The notes under the pieces: generated by a model
Told to the model about the DNA's origin: nothing
What the model saw: only the letters and a program-made list of their open reading frames with translations
Databases searched by the model: none
Origin: CAZBUK01 sp964495085
GTDB lineage: Bacteria; Bacteroidota; Ignavibacteria; T3Sed10-11
Direction of reading: 5' to 3'
Assembly (NCBI GenBank): GCA_964495085.1
Contig: CAZBUK010000007.1
Coordinates: 1 to 64,000, forward strand
DNA length: 64,000 bases
In this document: positions 48,299-57,470 of the stretch, piece by piece
Layout: each line of letters begins with the position of its first letter
How positions within the stretch are numbered: position 1 is the stretch's first letter
Program-made: the position numbers and the translations under genes

Positions 48299-49435
48299 TC
48301 ACCTTGTTAATATCATCACCTTGCTCTCACGAAAGACCGATCTGCCGTCTACTGACTTTGCTATGAGTGAATAAATATATACGCCCGAAGCAAGGTTCTC
48401 CGCAGTAAAAAACAACCTATGTTCACCCGGCAGCTTCCGATCGTCGAGGAGAACCTGAATTTCCCTCCCCAGAAGGTCGTAAACTCTCAAATCGACGTCA
48501 CTATCTCGGTGCAGATAGAAGGATATTAATGTAACCGGGTTGAAAGGATTCGGGGAATTCTGATATAATGCTTCATTTCTTTCTGCGGTTAATGGACCTG
48601 TTATCGAAGTCGGAGGATCGGCATTTACCACTTCTCCCGCACCGACGGTGACAACCCTCCGGTAAAGTCCGTTCATCGCGGTGATTGTATAGGTACCCGG
48701 TTTTATGTCGCCGATAGCATAGTTCTCAGCGTAAATCTCATCGCTTCCTATTCGAAGATCGTTAAAATTATACGTGAGCGCCCATCCGAATGTCGAGTAT
48801 GGGGGACGGGGTTTCGGATCTGGGGAGATATCCACCCGCGTGCTGTTCGGGGCGTTCGGAATCGTGCCGTATATTGCCCCCATGCCGTTTATTGCAACCC
48901 ACAACTCGGGGTTGCGTCTCGATCTGACGGCGCTGAAATCTGGTGTGTGCATTCGAATTTCAAAATGCAGGTGTGGGCCGGTAGAGAACCCCGTATTCCC
49001 CGAGATGCCGATCGGCTGGCCCGCTTCGACCTCCTGGAAAATGCCCACGAGCGGTTTGGTGAAATGGCAATAGAGCAGGAAGATGTCGCTCCCGTCCCAC
49101 GTGCTCTCGATCATGATATAGTTTCCGCACCCGGAGGGCTCATATCCTCCGGTTGTATCGTGCGGATTGTATCCGACGAAGCTGACTCTCCCGGCGGAAG
49201 CGGAATATACCGTATCGTACCGGACGAGCATATCTATGCCGCGATGGCTGATGGAAGGATTGCTGATATGCGGTTCACCAAACAGGTAGGAGCCGTTCGT
49301 CTGAATCGAATCCGGAACGGGACGGAGCAGTCTGAATTGCTGTCCCTCAACCGGGAGTATACTGCACAGTAGAACAAGCGCACAGAACAGACGCAAAGTG
49401 AATTTTCCTGTATATAAATATTGGGAACCGGGCAA
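48299..49435 (-). CDS. M23 peptidase with C-terminal sorting domain
   Basis: A 378-residue exported protein. After a signal peptide (LFCALVLLCSILPVEGQ) it holds an M23/LytM-type zinc endopeptidase with HRGIDM, an LLYCHF segment and GPHLHFE, the expected His-Asp-HxH ligand set; such enzymes cut peptidoglycan cross-links or glycine-rich peptides. A beta-rich region (about residues 200-290) follows, and the last 90 residues are a type IX-like sorting domain (LYQNSPNPFNPVTLISF, LRVYDLLGREI, LASGVYIYSLI). It is the last gene of the minus-strand cluster, 35 bases behind the PorV-like gene, and probably acts outside or on the cell surface. Confidence 0.9.
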   Translation of the reverse strand: MPGSQYLYTGKFTLRLFCALVLLCSILPVEGQQFRLLRPVPDSIQTNGSYLFGEPHISNPSISHRGIDMLVRYDTVYSASAGRVSFVGYNPHDTTGGYEPSGCGNYIMIESTWDGSDIFLLYCHFTKPLVGIFQEVEAGQPIGISGNTGFSTGPHLHFEIRMHTPDFSAVRSRRNPELWVAINGMGAIYGTIPNAPNSTRVDISPDPKPRPPYSTFGWALTYNFNDLRIGSDEIYAENYAIGDIKPGTYTITAMNGLYRRVVTVGAGEVVNADPPTSITGPLTAERNEALYQNSPNPFNPVTLISFYLHRDSDVDLRVYDLLGREIQVLLDDRKLPGEHRLFFTAENLASGVYIYSLIAKSVDGRSVFRESKVMILTR

Positions 49436-49470
49436 AGTCCGGATAGCCCCCGCAGCAACTTTTCTGAGGA

Positions 49471-50508
49471 TCAGAATCGAATGCCTAGCGAAAAATAGTG
49501 TACGGCGCTCAATCTGCCGAATTCCTGATACGCGTAATCGAGCTTGACAACGACGAGGTCGACAATTCTGTAATGCAGTCCGAAGCCGTATGTAAGTCCT
49601 TTTTCCGTATCTAGTTCAAAAAGGGAATTATATCCCACCCGGAGAAATAAAGTTTCGTTCCAGGCATATTCCAGTCCCGTATTCAGGTATTCGGTATGGT
49701 CGTTCGGATGGACTGCGTCTACCGAAGTGGTCACTCTCGAAGTGCCGAATTTCAACACATCCGATGCGATTCCGAACCTGAAGAGGAGCGGAAGGTCGAA
49801 CCGGTCGAGCTCTAAATTCGTATTGATGAAATTTCCGTCTCCTGCCCCCGATTGTATTACCTTCGTAATATCTCTTCCGGAGAGCTGCATCTTAGTTCCG
49901 AAATTTGAAATGCTTGCAGCTATGCGGAGGTTATTGAGCGCCGGGATCCTGTACATGGTGCCAACGTCGAGCGCGAAGCCTGCTGCACGCATATGCCAGA
50001 TATGGTCGTTGATATATTTGGCGTTGAACCCGATGGCAAAATTATCCGTGAGGTTTCGGGCAAAGTTAACCCCTACCACCAATGCGCCGGCGGTAAAGAA
50101 TTCTCCGGTTCCCTCGGGTCTCTGCTCCGTTCTCACCGCCATATCGTCCATCGAAAGGACGGACACAAACAATCCGACAGTGCCGAGACCGGAGAGGCTG
50201 CTTGCCAGTGCTGCATAATCGTAACCGATATCGAGGTAGAGCGAGGTATGGTTGAAGAACGCTTCATTCCGCCGAATGTTTGCGGTTCCACCGGGATTCC
50301 AGTACATAGCCGTTATGTCATCCGACACCGCGGTGAATGCTCCGCCCATGCCAATCGCTCGTGGTCCGACGTTGAATTTTAATATCTGCGCGGAGGTAGT
50401 GCCGGTTTTCCGTGATTGTGCATATATATCCGGAACGGCGGCAGCGTATAAGATAGCGAGGATCAACCAGAAATAGATGTTCGAATAGAATCTATCGGAT
50501 GAACGCAT
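49471..50508 (-). CDS. PorV/PorQ-family outer-membrane protein
   Basis: A 345-residue protein with a signal peptide (LILAILYAAAVPDIYAQ). The N-terminal block FNVGPRAIGMGGAFTAVSDD and MYWNPGGTA is typical of the UPF0164/PorV-PorQ family of FadL-like barrels, and it ends in the outer-membrane signature HYFSLGIRF. PorV shuttles type IX cargo from the translocon to the attachment complex. Its place directly behind a large secreted protein with an FlgD-like end, and before an M23 protein with a sorting domain, suggests a dedicated carrier for these proteins, which is inference. It is 26 bases downstream of the 1196-residue gene. Confidence 0.9.
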   Translation of the reverse strand: MRSSDRFYSNIYFWLILAILYAAAVPDIYAQSRKTGTTSAQILKFNVGPRAIGMGGAFTAVSDDITAMYWNPGGTANIRRNEAFFNHTSLYLDIGYDYAALASSLSGLGTVGLFVSVLSMDDMAVRTEQRPEGTGEFFTAGALVVGVNFARNLTDNFAIGFNAKYINDHIWHMRAAGFALDVGTMYRIPALNNLRIAASISNFGTKMQLSGRDITKVIQSGAGDGNFINTNLELDRFDLPLLFRFGIASDVLKFGTSRVTTSVDAVHPNDHTEYLNTGLEYAWNETLFLRVGYNSLFELDTEKGLTYGFGLHYRIVDLVVVKLDYAYQEFGRLSAVHYFSLGIRF

Positions 50509-50534
50509 AAATATTTCTCTTGCTCCTGTACAGT

Positions 50535-53500
50535 TTATTTTATCAGGGCGAATTTTAATAATTTCTGACCGATTCCCGGCGCGTCGATGTGGGCGAGATA
50601 CACACCATACGATACGCCGAACCCGTCCCGGTTCAGGAGGTTCCAGTATTCCCGACCGTTTTCCATCCCGGAATCATGCTCAAGGATGTTGACCAATTCG
50701 CCGCTCATAGTATAGATCCTGATGGTACACCGCATCGGAAGATTTTCAAAATAAATTCTTCGCTCGCCGCGATTCTGCCCCGGCAGTCGATTTGCCGGTT
50801 CAAGAATACTTGCTCCGACATAGGGATTGGGGACTACATATATGTTATCCATGTTCGACGATGCCATACGTTCATCGATGTATGCTGCTTTCGTCTGCAG
50901 GGTGTAGATGTCCTCGCTCGAAAACGGCCGATTTGTGTAAATCATCAAGACATCGCCATCGCCCGGGAGTATTGTTTCGCCGTCCGGAGATCGGGAGATG
51001 ACTAGACTCCAGGAGATCGGTTCTCCCTGCCCGCCCGGCGAACCCGTTCGGTAAAATACTATCTCTTCGCCTGGAGTCCAGGCAGAATCGTTCCTGACCG
51101 TTTCCTGAAGATTGGTGATCACCTCTATCGGAATACCGCGGGTAACATCCTCTACTTTGTACTTTACGGGTATGTCAATAAAACCGGTACCCGGGACGAA
51201 TTTCTTCGCGGTGGATATCGGCTGATCGGAAAATGTTACCATGTAGTCAGCCGGTTCGGGGACCGGATTTCCCGCCGTTCTGAGGAAGAACCTGTAAGGC
51301 ATATTGATGTCGCTCGTCCATTTCGAATTAACATCATCGTAAGCGAGCCGCTCATGATTCATAACTGTCACGCTGAGTCCGCCGAAGACGGGATTTGAAT
51401 CCTCGGAGTTAAATGCCTGACTCTGATACACAGCGTAATGCATGTACGTTATAGAAAATTCGCTGTTGTTGGGCATTGATGAATCTGCGGTTCTGCGAAT
51501 TCTTCCCTTCTCAAGGTTGATGATGTAATCGACTTCGTTTTCATAGACGACGCCGTTCATACCTTGCACTACCAGATTCTCGTCATCGATCAGATAGGGT
51601 TGCGACAGGGAGGTGAACTTTGTGTCGTATAGATAAAAGGATTCCGTGATCGGTTTTTCCCCGCGGACCGAGTAGTTCTTCAGCAGCGACCATGTTCCGT
51701 CGAGCCACAGCGTATCGCTGAAGCTGAGGGTATACATTTCGTCAATTACATCAAGATCGTTGATGATATCGAACTGGACGGTACCGTTCCCGTATCCGCT
51801 GATTTTTTCGGCGTCGAATAGCGATGCGGTATATCCGGATGCGCGCGGTCCCGGGATGACCTTGACCGTATTGCTGCTGAAAATCTCATTTCCCGTGATC
51901 GGATCGACCGTTATTTGTTTACTCGTTTCGGAAGGAGGGATACCGACAGAATCTCCGTGGTCATAAGCTACGACCGCATAGTAGTATGCCTGTCCATTAA
52001 CGACATTGTTCGAATCGGTATACGAGTGCACGAGTCCCGTGTTATCGCCGAGATAGTAATGCACCCCCCTTCCCTGATAGGGGACGGGGTGATATCCCTT
52101 CCATTCATTTTCAAGGTCCCACCTCGCAATACGGCCGGCTACATCCCGCAGTGGTTCATAGAGGTAAGCGGCACCTTGACCGTCGGTAATTTTCAGGATA
52201 TCGGAAAAATCGGGCCGTGTGCTCCTATAAATCACATAACCTTCGAAATCTTTTCCAGTAATCGGATCGACGCTCTCCTCGGCAGCTGTATCCCAGTAGA
52301 GCGTCACTTTATTATCGCCCGGGACTGCCGATACGGTCGGCAGGTCGGGAGGTCTGAAGAAGCGGTAGTTGTTGTTATAGATGTTCTGTACCGTTTCGGA
52401 GGTGATGAGAAGGTCCTGCAATGTTTCACCGAAGATGAATGCCATGGAAATTTTTTTCGTCTCCCCTCTTTGCAGCGAAATGTATCCCGATCCGAACACG
52501 AAGACGATGTCGGTATTCTGCTCGATCTCGCCGAAATTCCCGGGCAGGTTCCTGTTCCAGATAGACTCATTGTTTTTGAGCGCGTCCGTTCCCCAGGTCC
52601 AGCTGTTGAAGCTGGTTAATCCGATCTGGTCGGCTTCTTCCAGATCTGTGTATCCGAAATTCGGCTCGCCGGGAGCAAGAGGATCGGGCCGGCCGTCGGG
52701 CAGTCTTCTTCCCAGTGTCGGGATTCCATCTCCTTCGCCATCCGCACCCGTCCCGGGAATACCGTCTATTCCGACGTCATCCGTCTCTACATCCCAGTTC
52801 ATATTTGAATCACCTGTCCACCAGTATCCTCTTATGTATGCCGGCCGTTCCTCTAACGGGCCGTAATATCTTTCAAACTGCTCCAAATTGTAGTTCGATT
52901 CTACATATGCTCTTATGTTCTCCTGTCCGGTAATCAGGATTCCGGGTCCGCTATCCTGACGTTCATCGATAACGCCGTCGCCGTCGTTGTCAATACCGTC
53001 GTTCGGATTGCCCGGACTTTCAAGGAATTTGCAGCCGAGATATCCGAGCGGCACCCCGAATCTGCCGGTTCCCTGCGAATCCCAGAAGTATACCATACTT
53101 CGCGCATACCCGGGAATATTATCTACCGGCGGATGGTTCGGCACATTATAGGGAGGAATGAAGAAACCATTGTCGGATTGATTATATGGACTGCCGCCTC
53201 CTAAATCCGGATCTCCGTAAATACCGAAGAAAACGGAATCCAGGTTTTTGTCGCTGACGTTCGTAATGTCCCATACAAAGAAGACGGCATTTGCAGCGAG
53301 CGTATTGCTCCATTGAAACGCTCTCCCGTCGATCTGGATGCCGAGTCCTTTCCTGCTTGTATCATTGATGAAAGGATAATAGGGATGTCGTAAATTGTAT
53401 TTGTCGTCCATGGCCCAGTAGACTTCGAGATCTGCATTGTTTTCACCTACCCTGAGGTATCCCGGCCAAACATATTCTCCCAATGTCTGATGGTACCAAT

Positions 53501-54125
53501 CTCTCGGCCATGTATCCGGTTTCCCGTCCCTATCCGAGTCTACGGCCGGGTTTGATGCCATGAGGTCCTGATCCGGATCTGCATACCCGGGGAGTGGCTC
53601 CCAGGTCCAGAAGAACTCCGGATTCTGAGGGTCTACCGACCTGTACGCCTCATAATCAAACAGTCCATCGGAAATAACGCGGATACTCTTAGCCGGATCC
53701 TCTTCGCTCGGGACGGATGCCCCGACAATCGGCGAGAACTGAAAAATATATGGTGCACCTCTCCACACCATTCCCAGAAGGTCGCGCAATTCTCTTCCGG
53801 GATACCCGGGGCCTATACCCCCGTAATTCCATATTTCCACCGCTACATTATTCCCGTTCATCAGATACCGTTTTCTGTCTTCGAAAGCATTCGCTTTACG
53901 CATTTCTTTTGCAAGTTTGTCTCTGATAGCGTATTTATCCGTCTTGATATCGACGGGGGGAACGGCGGAGGGTGAAGAGCCTAACGCAGAATGCATAAAA
54001 TTCATTACCGCCTGATGCTCACGTTCTCTCCGATCTGCATCCGAGTCCTGCGTAAACAGATCAGCGGGAACGAGTAGAAGGAATAGGGGAACGAGAAAAA
54101 TAGCGTTTCTGTAATGCACGTCCAT
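50535..54125 (-). CDS. Large secreted protein with Fn3-like and FlgD-like C-terminal domains
   Basis: An 1196-residue exported protein (signal peptide FLVPLFLLLVPADLFTQ). The N-terminal half has no family I recognise; it contains calcium-loop-like Asp repeats (DNDGDGVID, DSDRDGKPD) typical of extracellular proteins in this group. Residues about 595-730 form a fibronectin type III-like domain (TVSAVPGDNKVTLYWD, YYYAVVAYDHGD). The last 100 residues (VVPNPYVG, IRIYTMSGELVNIL, GVSYGVYLAHI, KLLKFALIK) are an FlgD-like/sorting-type domain. AAGGAG precedes the ATG. It lies directly behind the TonB receptor gene, where Sus-type loci usually place SusD; it shows no SusD signature. Confidence 0.85.
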   Translation of the reverse strand: MDVHYRNAIFLVPLFLLLVPADLFTQDSDADRREREHQAVMNFMHSALGSSPSAVPPVDIKTDKYAIRDKLAKEMRKANAFEDRKRYLMNGNNVAVEIWNYGGIGPGYPGRELRDLLGMVWRGAPYIFQFSPIVGASVPSEEDPAKSIRVISDGLFDYEAYRSVDPQNPEFFWTWEPLPGYADPDQDLMASNPAVDSDRDGKPDTWPRDWYHQTLGEYVWPGYLRVGENNADLEVYWAMDDKYNLRHPYYPFINDTSRKGLGIQIDGRAFQWSNTLAANAVFFVWDITNVSDKNLDSVFFGIYGDPDLGGGSPYNQSDNGFFIPPYNVPNHPPVDNIPGYARSMVYFWDSQGTGRFGVPLGYLGCKFLESPGNPNDGIDNDGDGVIDERQDSGPGILITGQENIRAYVESNYNLEQFERYYGPLEERPAYIRGYWWTGDSNMNWDVETDDVGIDGIPGTGADGEGDGIPTLGRRLPDGRPDPLAPGEPNFGYTDLEEADQIGLTSFNSWTWGTDALKNNESIWNRNLPGNFGEIEQNTDIVFVFGSGYISLQRGETKKISMAFIFGETLQDLLITSETVQNIYNNNYRFFRPPDLPTVSAVPGDNKVTLYWDTAAEESVDPITGKDFEGYVIYRSTRPDFSDILKITDGQGAAYLYEPLRDVAGRIARWDLENEWKGYHPVPYQGRGVHYYLGDNTGLVHSYTDSNNVVNGQAYYYAVVAYDHGDSVGIPPSETSKQITVDPITGNEIFSSNTVKVIPGPRASGYTASLFDAEKISGYGNGTVQFDIINDLDVIDEMYTLSFSDTLWLDGTWSLLKNYSVRGEKPITESFYLYDTKFTSLSQPYLIDDENLVVQGMNGVVYENEVDYIINLEKGRIRRTADSSMPNNSEFSITYMHYAVYQSQAFNSEDSNPVFGGLSVTVMNHERLAYDDVNSKWTSDINMPYRFFLRTAGNPVPEPADYMVTFSDQPISTAKKFVPGTGFIDIPVKYKVEDVTRGIPIEVITNLQETVRNDSAWTPGEEIVFYRTGSPGGQGEPISWSLVISRSPDGETILPGDGDVLMIYTNRPFSSEDIYTLQTKAAYIDERMASSNMDNIYVVPNPYVGASILEPANRLPGQNRGERRIYFENLPMRCTIRIYTMSGELVNILEHDSGMENGREYWNLLNRDGFGVSYGVYLAHIDAPGIGQKLLKFALIK

Positions 54126-54174
54126 GGTCTAACTCCTTACCAAACAGATAGAGGTGATCGGTACATGGAACTTA

Positions 54175-56901
54175 TTAGAATTCAAGGGCGAGACCGAATC
54201 TGACCTCCCGTGGTGCGGAGTAAAAATTCGGTCGTACGAAATACTCGGTTGCAGGCTTTATCCCCGGAACGCGCTCGGCAATGCGGTTGGTTTCCTGCGG
54301 GCCGCCTCTCAACTCCTCCAGTGTGTATGTCGCCCGTCCGGTATCGTTATAGACGAATCGCTCGTTTAGCGTATCGATGAGATTATACATCTTCAGGAAA
54401 GCGGTGATTGTTGTGGCTCCAAGGCTGAACGATTTTTCCATTAACAGATCGATGTTCGTCCGTATCGGTTTCCTGCCGGTGTTCGGTCTCAGAATGATAT
54501 CCTGATCGAACAGCGCGGGGGTGTACGGTAACCCGGTGGACATCGAACCTACCACCGTGACCATCCAGCTTCTCTCTCCTCCGAATGAGAGGACTGCATC
54601 CAGGGTATGGGTCTGATCCCAATCGAGCGGCACGGGGAGCTTTTCGCTCTGCCTCCCCGACGAGAGGTCGAGGAAAAACGAGCTGGCGTCCGTATCGTTC
54701 CCTTCGGCGACCTGAAATGTGTAGTCAAGGGTGGCGTACAACCATTCACCTCGAAGCCTTTGTTTCGTGAGTGAGAAGGTAATCCCTTTGATATTTCCGT
54801 AATCTTTGTTTACATATTTCAGGTATGCAATGCTCGTACTTACCCGGATCTGTTGGAGTGCGAGAAGATCCCTCACATCTTTATAAAACCCTGTGAAATT
54901 GAATGCTATGTTGTCGCTCAGTTGCTGCTGGAGTCCTAATTCGTAGCTCACCGTCCGTTCGGGATTGAGGTTCGCATTACCGAAAACGGAACTCGTTACC
55001 AATCCACGGAATTCCGGATTATCGTATAAAAATCGGTAGGGGGGCAGTTGGTAGAAATGCCCGTAAGAAAAATGTATGATGCCCCGGTCGGTGATGGGAA
55101 ACGAAATGCCCAGCCGCGGACTATAGGTTATCTTGGCCTCTGCGTTCTGCAGATTCTCATTTGGGGTGAAATCGTCCGGAGCATACGGGGCGCGGGAATT
55201 AAAGTAGTCCAAACGTATTCCGGCGTTCACGATCATTGTCGAAAACTCCATCTTATCCTGGAGGTATGCTGAGAACTGCCGGGGAGATCTCTGATAGAGA
55301 TCATGTGAAGCCGTGCCCGAAGGAAGAATGGTCGGCTGCCGGTACGTCGTCGTGTCTCTGAGTACGAAAAAATTCTGAAAGTCCATCTCGTCCCACTTAT
55401 AATGGAAACCGAGCTTGACGTCATGCTGATTGGTGATCTGACTGGTAATGTCGAATCGCACCTCTCCGGTATTTGATCGCTGATAGAAATGCTCATTCAA
55501 CGTACCGCCCGAGGAAAATGTATAGGGCGTCAGCCGCGTGCTTTTATGAGATGGCTGGTATCGCGGGTCGGGGTGGAGATCGTCGAGACTCATGCCCGGC
55601 CTGAAGGATACCGCGTTTCCGGATGCATCGAGAAGCGGGAAAAGGTATCTCTTGAAATCGTACATGCTGTGGGAAAATCTGACCGAGTAGAAGGTTCTGC
55701 TGCTGACCGCATGCCGCAGCTCTAAAGAGTTGATAAGTCCCCACTCGAATCTGTTATAATTGGCATCGGGATTGTATTTGAGGTTATGGTTATAGAGTTG
55801 AAATTCCGAGTTCGAGAAAATTACATCGTAATTGATCTTCATCGCTCCGGCAGGTTTAAAAGTAAGCTTTCCGGTGGCGCTGATGTCTTCGTTCGGGTTC
55901 AGCGGAACGATTTTATTGTCTCCCGTCTGGGAGAGATATACAATGTTGGGGTTGTTCAGATCCCGGGCGGCGGAGTCGGAAATCGTATGCTGTCTCTGAC
56001 CGTACAGATACCCTCGATTCTTGTTGTATCTTCCTGACAGAAAAAAAGTGAGCTTATCTTCCGTGAGAGGAAGAGGGCCGCCGAGGGTAGCCTCAAATAC
56101 ATGATTGTCGACGGGATCGACGTTGTCGATATTCAGGAAAATATCCTTGTTGTTGCTCACGTAACTTCCGGAATAGCTCGAAAGAGAACCGTTGTATTTG
56201 CTCCCTCCTTCCTTCGTGACCGTATTCACAATGCCGCTCAATGCATTGCCGAATTCCGCGTTGAAGGTGCCGCTCACGACTGAAAGCTCCCGAATAGCGT
56301 GGGGAGCGATCTGGACGGTTCTCCCGAAATCGAACGGATTTACCGCCGATACCCCGTTCACATTGTATGCGATCTCGGTCGATCTGCCGCCCCGGATATG
56401 AAGCTCGCCGCCGGCTCCCCGCGTGATACCGGCCTGTAACGACAGGATCTGGTCGATGCTCTCGACGGGAAGCGATTCGATTTGACGGTTGTCGATTACC
56501 GTATGAGATGAGGTGAGATCCTTTCGAATTAATGGCGAGGTCGCTTCGACGACAACCGCATCGAGGAGAACGGCTTCGGTCGCCAGATCGATGTCGATCC
56601 GCGTGGTAAAGTTCGTAGCCACGCTTACGTTCGTGACGATCTTCCGCTGGTATCCGACTCCGGAGAAGACGACCGAGTAAATGCCGGGTTCCACATTGTT
56701 GATTACATAGGTCCCGTCGAGTCCCGTGGCAGCGCCCATCGTCGTTCCTTCAATCACGACGTTGAAACCGATCAGCGGTTCCCGGGTCTCGGTATCGGTG
56801 ACTGTACCCGCGATCTTCCCGGTGACGCTGGCACCCAAGATGAGCGGTAAAGTGCTCGCACAGAGCAAGAAAATTAGGAGAAGTGATAGTCTTCGTATCA
56901 T
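54175..56901 (-). CDS. TonB-dependent receptor with N-terminal carboxypeptidase-like domain
   Basis: A 908-residue outer-membrane transporter. After a signal peptide (LLLIFLLCASTLPLILG) comes a carboxypeptidase-regulatory-like domain (GTVTDTETREPLIGFNVVIE), the plug domain (VIDNRQIESLPVESIDQIL, LHIRGGRSTEI, FNAEFGNALSGIVN) and a 22-strand-type barrel ending in the typical LEF terminal residue. The ATG at 56901 has GAGGAA upstream; the ORF reaches 56934 but the first ATG is less likely. It heads the minus-strand cluster with the 1196-residue secreted protein, the PorV-like barrel and the M23 peptidase. Substrate unknown. Confidence 0.94.
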   Translation of the reverse strand: MIRRLSLLLIFLLCASTLPLILGASVTGKIAGTVTDTETREPLIGFNVVIEGTTMGAATGLDGTYVINNVEPGIYSVVFSGVGYQRKIVTNVSVATNFTTRIDIDLATEAVLLDAVVVEATSPLIRKDLTSSHTVIDNRQIESLPVESIDQILSLQAGITRGAGGELHIRGGRSTEIAYNVNGVSAVNPFDFGRTVQIAPHAIRELSVVSGTFNAEFGNALSGIVNTVTKEGGSKYNGSLSSYSGSYVSNNKDIFLNIDNVDPVDNHVFEATLGGPLPLTEDKLTFFLSGRYNKNRGYLYGQRQHTISDSAARDLNNPNIVYLSQTGDNKIVPLNPNEDISATGKLTFKPAGAMKINYDVIFSNSEFQLYNHNLKYNPDANYNRFEWGLINSLELRHAVSSRTFYSVRFSHSMYDFKRYLFPLLDASGNAVSFRPGMSLDDLHPDPRYQPSHKSTRLTPYTFSSGGTLNEHFYQRSNTGEVRFDITSQITNQHDVKLGFHYKWDEMDFQNFFVLRDTTTYRQPTILPSGTASHDLYQRSPRQFSAYLQDKMEFSTMIVNAGIRLDYFNSRAPYAPDDFTPNENLQNAEAKITYSPRLGISFPITDRGIIHFSYGHFYQLPPYRFLYDNPEFRGLVTSSVFGNANLNPERTVSYELGLQQQLSDNIAFNFTGFYKDVRDLLALQQIRVSTSIAYLKYVNKDYGNIKGITFSLTKQRLRGEWLYATLDYTFQVAEGNDTDASSFFLDLSSGRQSEKLPVPLDWDQTHTLDAVLSFGGERSWMVTVVGSMSTGLPYTPALFDQDIILRPNTGRKPIRTNIDLLMEKSFSLGATTITAFLKMYNLIDTLNERFVYNDTGRATYTLEELRGGPQETNRIAERVPGIKPATEYFVRPNFYSAPREVRFGLALEF

Positions 56902-57470
56902 TGGTTCCTCGTAGATCAGGAGATGAAAACACATTTACCGGCTAGTCGTCATTCCGGGGGCAGTCGGTTCTCAGATTATGTGCGGCGTTGAGTGGCTGAA
57001 TAACCAATAAGGAAGAAGGTTCGAACGTTCGAATTACACCGGGCAGGCATTCCGTGATGTGATCGTAAACGAGAATATGGTGTCACGCAAGAATGAATAC
57101 GGATTGCATACCGAAGCAAGGAAGAAGCAGGAGGCTGTATGGTTTTGGACTTACCGACGTCACGACAATCTATATCGGATGAGTCGTAATCATTTCTGAT
57201 CGTACCAATATCCGATTCTTCTGCTCCATTAATTTGTAACGGGTGTATGCATTCTGAACGCCTGCCATCAGCCGGACAGCGTGCCGCAGAACCTGATGAC
57301 GGTACCATATCCATAAGGGGCCGTCGAAAACGATCGCCTGATAGGTACTATGCTCTCTTGATAGCTGTACCCAAGGGGGAATTTTTCCGCGACAACCCCT
57401 TACGGATGTATCGCAAATGCCAGGGATCAATTCGCCGGGATAGCATTGCCCGGAGATCGAGATGGCGTCC
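56902..57470 (-). other. Intergenic region, 569 bp, upstream of TonB receptor
   Basis: No ORF here is protein-like enough to call. It holds a weak minus-strand promoter candidate (TTGCGT, 17-base spacer, TACGAT at 57089-57061) and the perfect palindrome at 57019-57032. Nothing else was recognised. Confidence 0.6.
57019..57032. promoter_or_regulatory. Perfect 14-bp palindrome, possible operator
   Basis: TTCGAACGTTCGAA is its own reverse complement. It lies 118 bases before the TonB receptor start and about 30 bases after the -10 of the weak promoter candidate at 57061-57089, where a repressor could block elongation or initiation. Confidence 0.45.

Noticed and set aside
57170..57430. 86-codon minus-strand ORF in the gap upstream of the TonB receptor
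   Set aside because: Has a few protein-like stretches, but no ribosome site, no recognisable family and competing ORFs on the other strand; not strong enough to call a gene.
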